From assembly GCA_947068385.1 (NCBI GenBank), contig CAMTBF010000086.1, forward strand, positions 1 to 10,342: 10,342 nt of DNA, written 5' to 3'. The position numbers and the translations under genes are program-made. Positions 9,361 to 10,342 of the stretch are shown piece by piece. The notes under the pieces are model-generated. The model did not search any database. It had not been told where the DNA came from and saw only the letters and a program-made list of their open reading frames with translations. The DNA comes from an uncultured Lachnospiraceae bacterium (GTDB lineage Bacteria > Bacillota > Clostridia > Lachnospirales > Lachnospiraceae). How positions within the stretch are numbered: position 1 is the stretch's first letter; each line of letters begins with the position of its first letter.

Positions 9361-9837
9361 TTACGGCATGCAGTCCTGTCCGTTCAGGACAGCCTCCACA
9401 AGCCTGTCTTTTTGGTATGTCATCTTCAGGGAGAAGAATCCGGCCTCTTCCTCCAGCAGGCGGAAGAATATCTTATCCCCCTCCCAGATGGGCAGCTCGC
9501 AGACGTCCCTCTTCTTCACCCACTCCAGCGTCCCTTCGTTGCATTCCGCCAGGGCGCCCTCATAGCCCTCCGCCGTGTAGAGGAACATGTACTCCGTCTC
9601 GTAGGTGTCCGTGGCAAAGGTGATGATGCCCCGCAGCCTCCAGGAGGTCAGGGTAAGCCCTGTCTCCTCATACACCTCCCGCAACAGGCACTCCTCCGGC
9701 GACTCCCCCGCCTCGAAGTGCCCGCCCACGCCGATCCACTTGTCCTTGTTGATGTCGTTCTCCTTCTTCACCCGATGGAGCATCAGGTAGCTGTCTTCCG
9801 TCTCTATATAGCACAGCGTCGTCAGATTGCTTCGCAT
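9361..9837 (-). CDS. Nudix hydrolase (MutT-like, possible 8-oxo-dGTP diphosphatase)
   Basis: Nudix enzymes cleave nucleoside diphosphates linked to another group, often as clean-up of oxidised nucleotides. The 158-residue protein has one complete Nudix box matching GX5EX7REUXEEXGU, running from G39 to L61, with the metal-binding glutamates E54, E57 and E58 present. The N-terminal strand and the WIGVGGHFEAGES context resemble the clostridial proteins usually labelled 8-oxo-dGTP diphosphatase. Substrate cannot be settled from the box alone, so I give no symbol. A purine-rich AAAGGA sits about 11 bases before the ATG. The gene lies 33 bases after the nuclease remnant and 52 bases before glmS, with no strong promoter in either gap, so it could share a transcript with glmS. 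Confidence 0.92.
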   Translation of the reverse strand: MRSNLTTLCYIETEDSYLMLHRVKKENDINKDKWIGVGGHFEAGESPEECLLREVYEETGLTLTSWRLRGIITFATDTYETEYMFLYTAEGYEGALAECNEGTLEWVKKRDVCELPIWEGDKIFFRLLEEEAGFFSLKMTYQKDRLVEAVLNGQDCMP

Positions 9838-9870
9838 GGTCGTTTGTGTCCTTTCCGTTGTCTATTCTTG

Positions 9871-10317
9871 TCAGACGACTGCCTCAATCAGCGTCTTTTC
9901 ACCCAGTCTGATTTCCTTTACGCCTATTTTCTTCTTTTTGTTAAAGTTAAAGCTGAGCATATAGCCTCTCGTCAGATGATAATGATCCAGATAGCCAAGC
10001 AGCTGCTCCTCTCCCCTTTCATTGTATGCATTGCCGTGCCATACCTTCATTTCAATGATATATTGGAAACCACAGTAATCAATAATCAAATCCGTCCGCT
10101 CCAGATTCCTGGTACGAGCCTCCACATAGTAATTTCCGATTCCGTTGATAATCGGCTTAAGATACAGCATAAAATAACGCCGGCCGTCCTCCTCCACGAA
10201 GTTCTCGCCTCTGTCTCCGTACACGTCATCAAAATGCACGACAAACTTTTCAAGCAGCAATTCCATATTGAGCCTGCCTGCCTGAATGAACAGGATTTTT
10301 GAGACGCGGTTATATAA
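9871..10317 (-). pseudogene. C-terminal remnant of an AAA-ATPase-like/PD-(D/E)XK nuclease family protein
   Basis: The longest ATG frame here (10266-9871, 131 residues) matches only the C-terminal PD-(D/E)XK part of a family that normally exceeds 500 residues and begins with an AAA-ATPase-like domain (Pfam AAA-ATPase_like plus PDDEXK_9, from memory). The nuclease core is visible: D59 in RTDLIIDY, then E72 and K74 in IIEMKVWHG, a Q88 in GEEQLLGYLD, and the conserved tail YMLSFNFNKKKKIGVKEI. Family-like sequence (FIQAGRLN) continues upstream of that ATG in the same frame until a TAA at 10320-10318. This suggests the N-terminal domain was cut off, not that a short gene evolved here. GC content is about 45 percent, against about 60 percent in the flanking genes by my hand count, which fits acquired DNA. 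The short frame could still be translated. The function of the full-length family is unproven. Confidence 0.65.
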
Positions 10318-10342
10318 TTATTTCATGACATTGCCTGAGGTC

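Noticed and set aside
9373..9390. GTCCTG/CAGGAC hairpin at the end of the Nudix gene
   Set aside because: Stem of only six pairs within coding sequence and no T run after it, so it is not a credible terminator.
10313..10318. TATAAT on the plus strand near the right edge
   Set aside because: No -35 element at a proper distance and no plus-strand gene follows.

Overview
The window looks like a piece of chromosome from a GC-rich Clostridia bacterium, most likely a Lachnospiraceae gut commensal. This is inferred from the protein families, the secA-prfB order and the GntR/ABC/large-permease operon; no database search was possible. Every gene I can support lies on the minus strand, so transcription runs from high to low coordinates. 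No gene-free stretch exceeds about 150 bases.

From the right edge: (1) 9871-10317 holds the C-terminal nuclease domain of an AAA-ATPase-like/PD-(D/E)XK protein that has lost its N-terminal part; its base composition is clearly more AT-rich than the rest. (2) A Nudix hydrolase (9361-9837) and glmS (7440-9308) follow at short spacing and may be co-transcribed. glmS ends at a CTATC tandem repeat and an intrinsic terminator. (3) A self-contained regulatory and transport operon follows: a strong SigA-type promoter, a perfect inverted-repeat operator over the likely transcription start, a YtrA-type GntR repressor (6933-7304), an ABC ATPase (6034-6936, ATGA overlap with the regulator) and a 729-residue ABC-2 permease (3870-6059, 26-base overlap with the ATPase). 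(4) secA (1192-3756, GTG start) has its own near-consensus promoter. prfB (release factor 2) follows 46 bases later and contains the classic CTT TGA C programmed +1 frameshift. prfB is still open at the left edge.

Most of the window is housekeeping: protein export (SecA), translation termination (RF2), amino-sugar synthesis for the cell wall (GlmS) and nucleotide clean-up (Nudix). The least characterised part is the GntR-ABC operon, whose permease carries a domain of about 345 residues that topology places outside the membrane. By analogy with Bacillus YtrA systems it may sense or respond to envelope stress, but its substrate cannot be read from the sequence. I did not find a clear-cut new system. 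The best leads are that permease domain, the dense regulatory layout at 7326-7435 (terminator, promoter, operator and a second palindrome), the insertion in the GlmS glutaminase domain and the decapitated nuclease gene.
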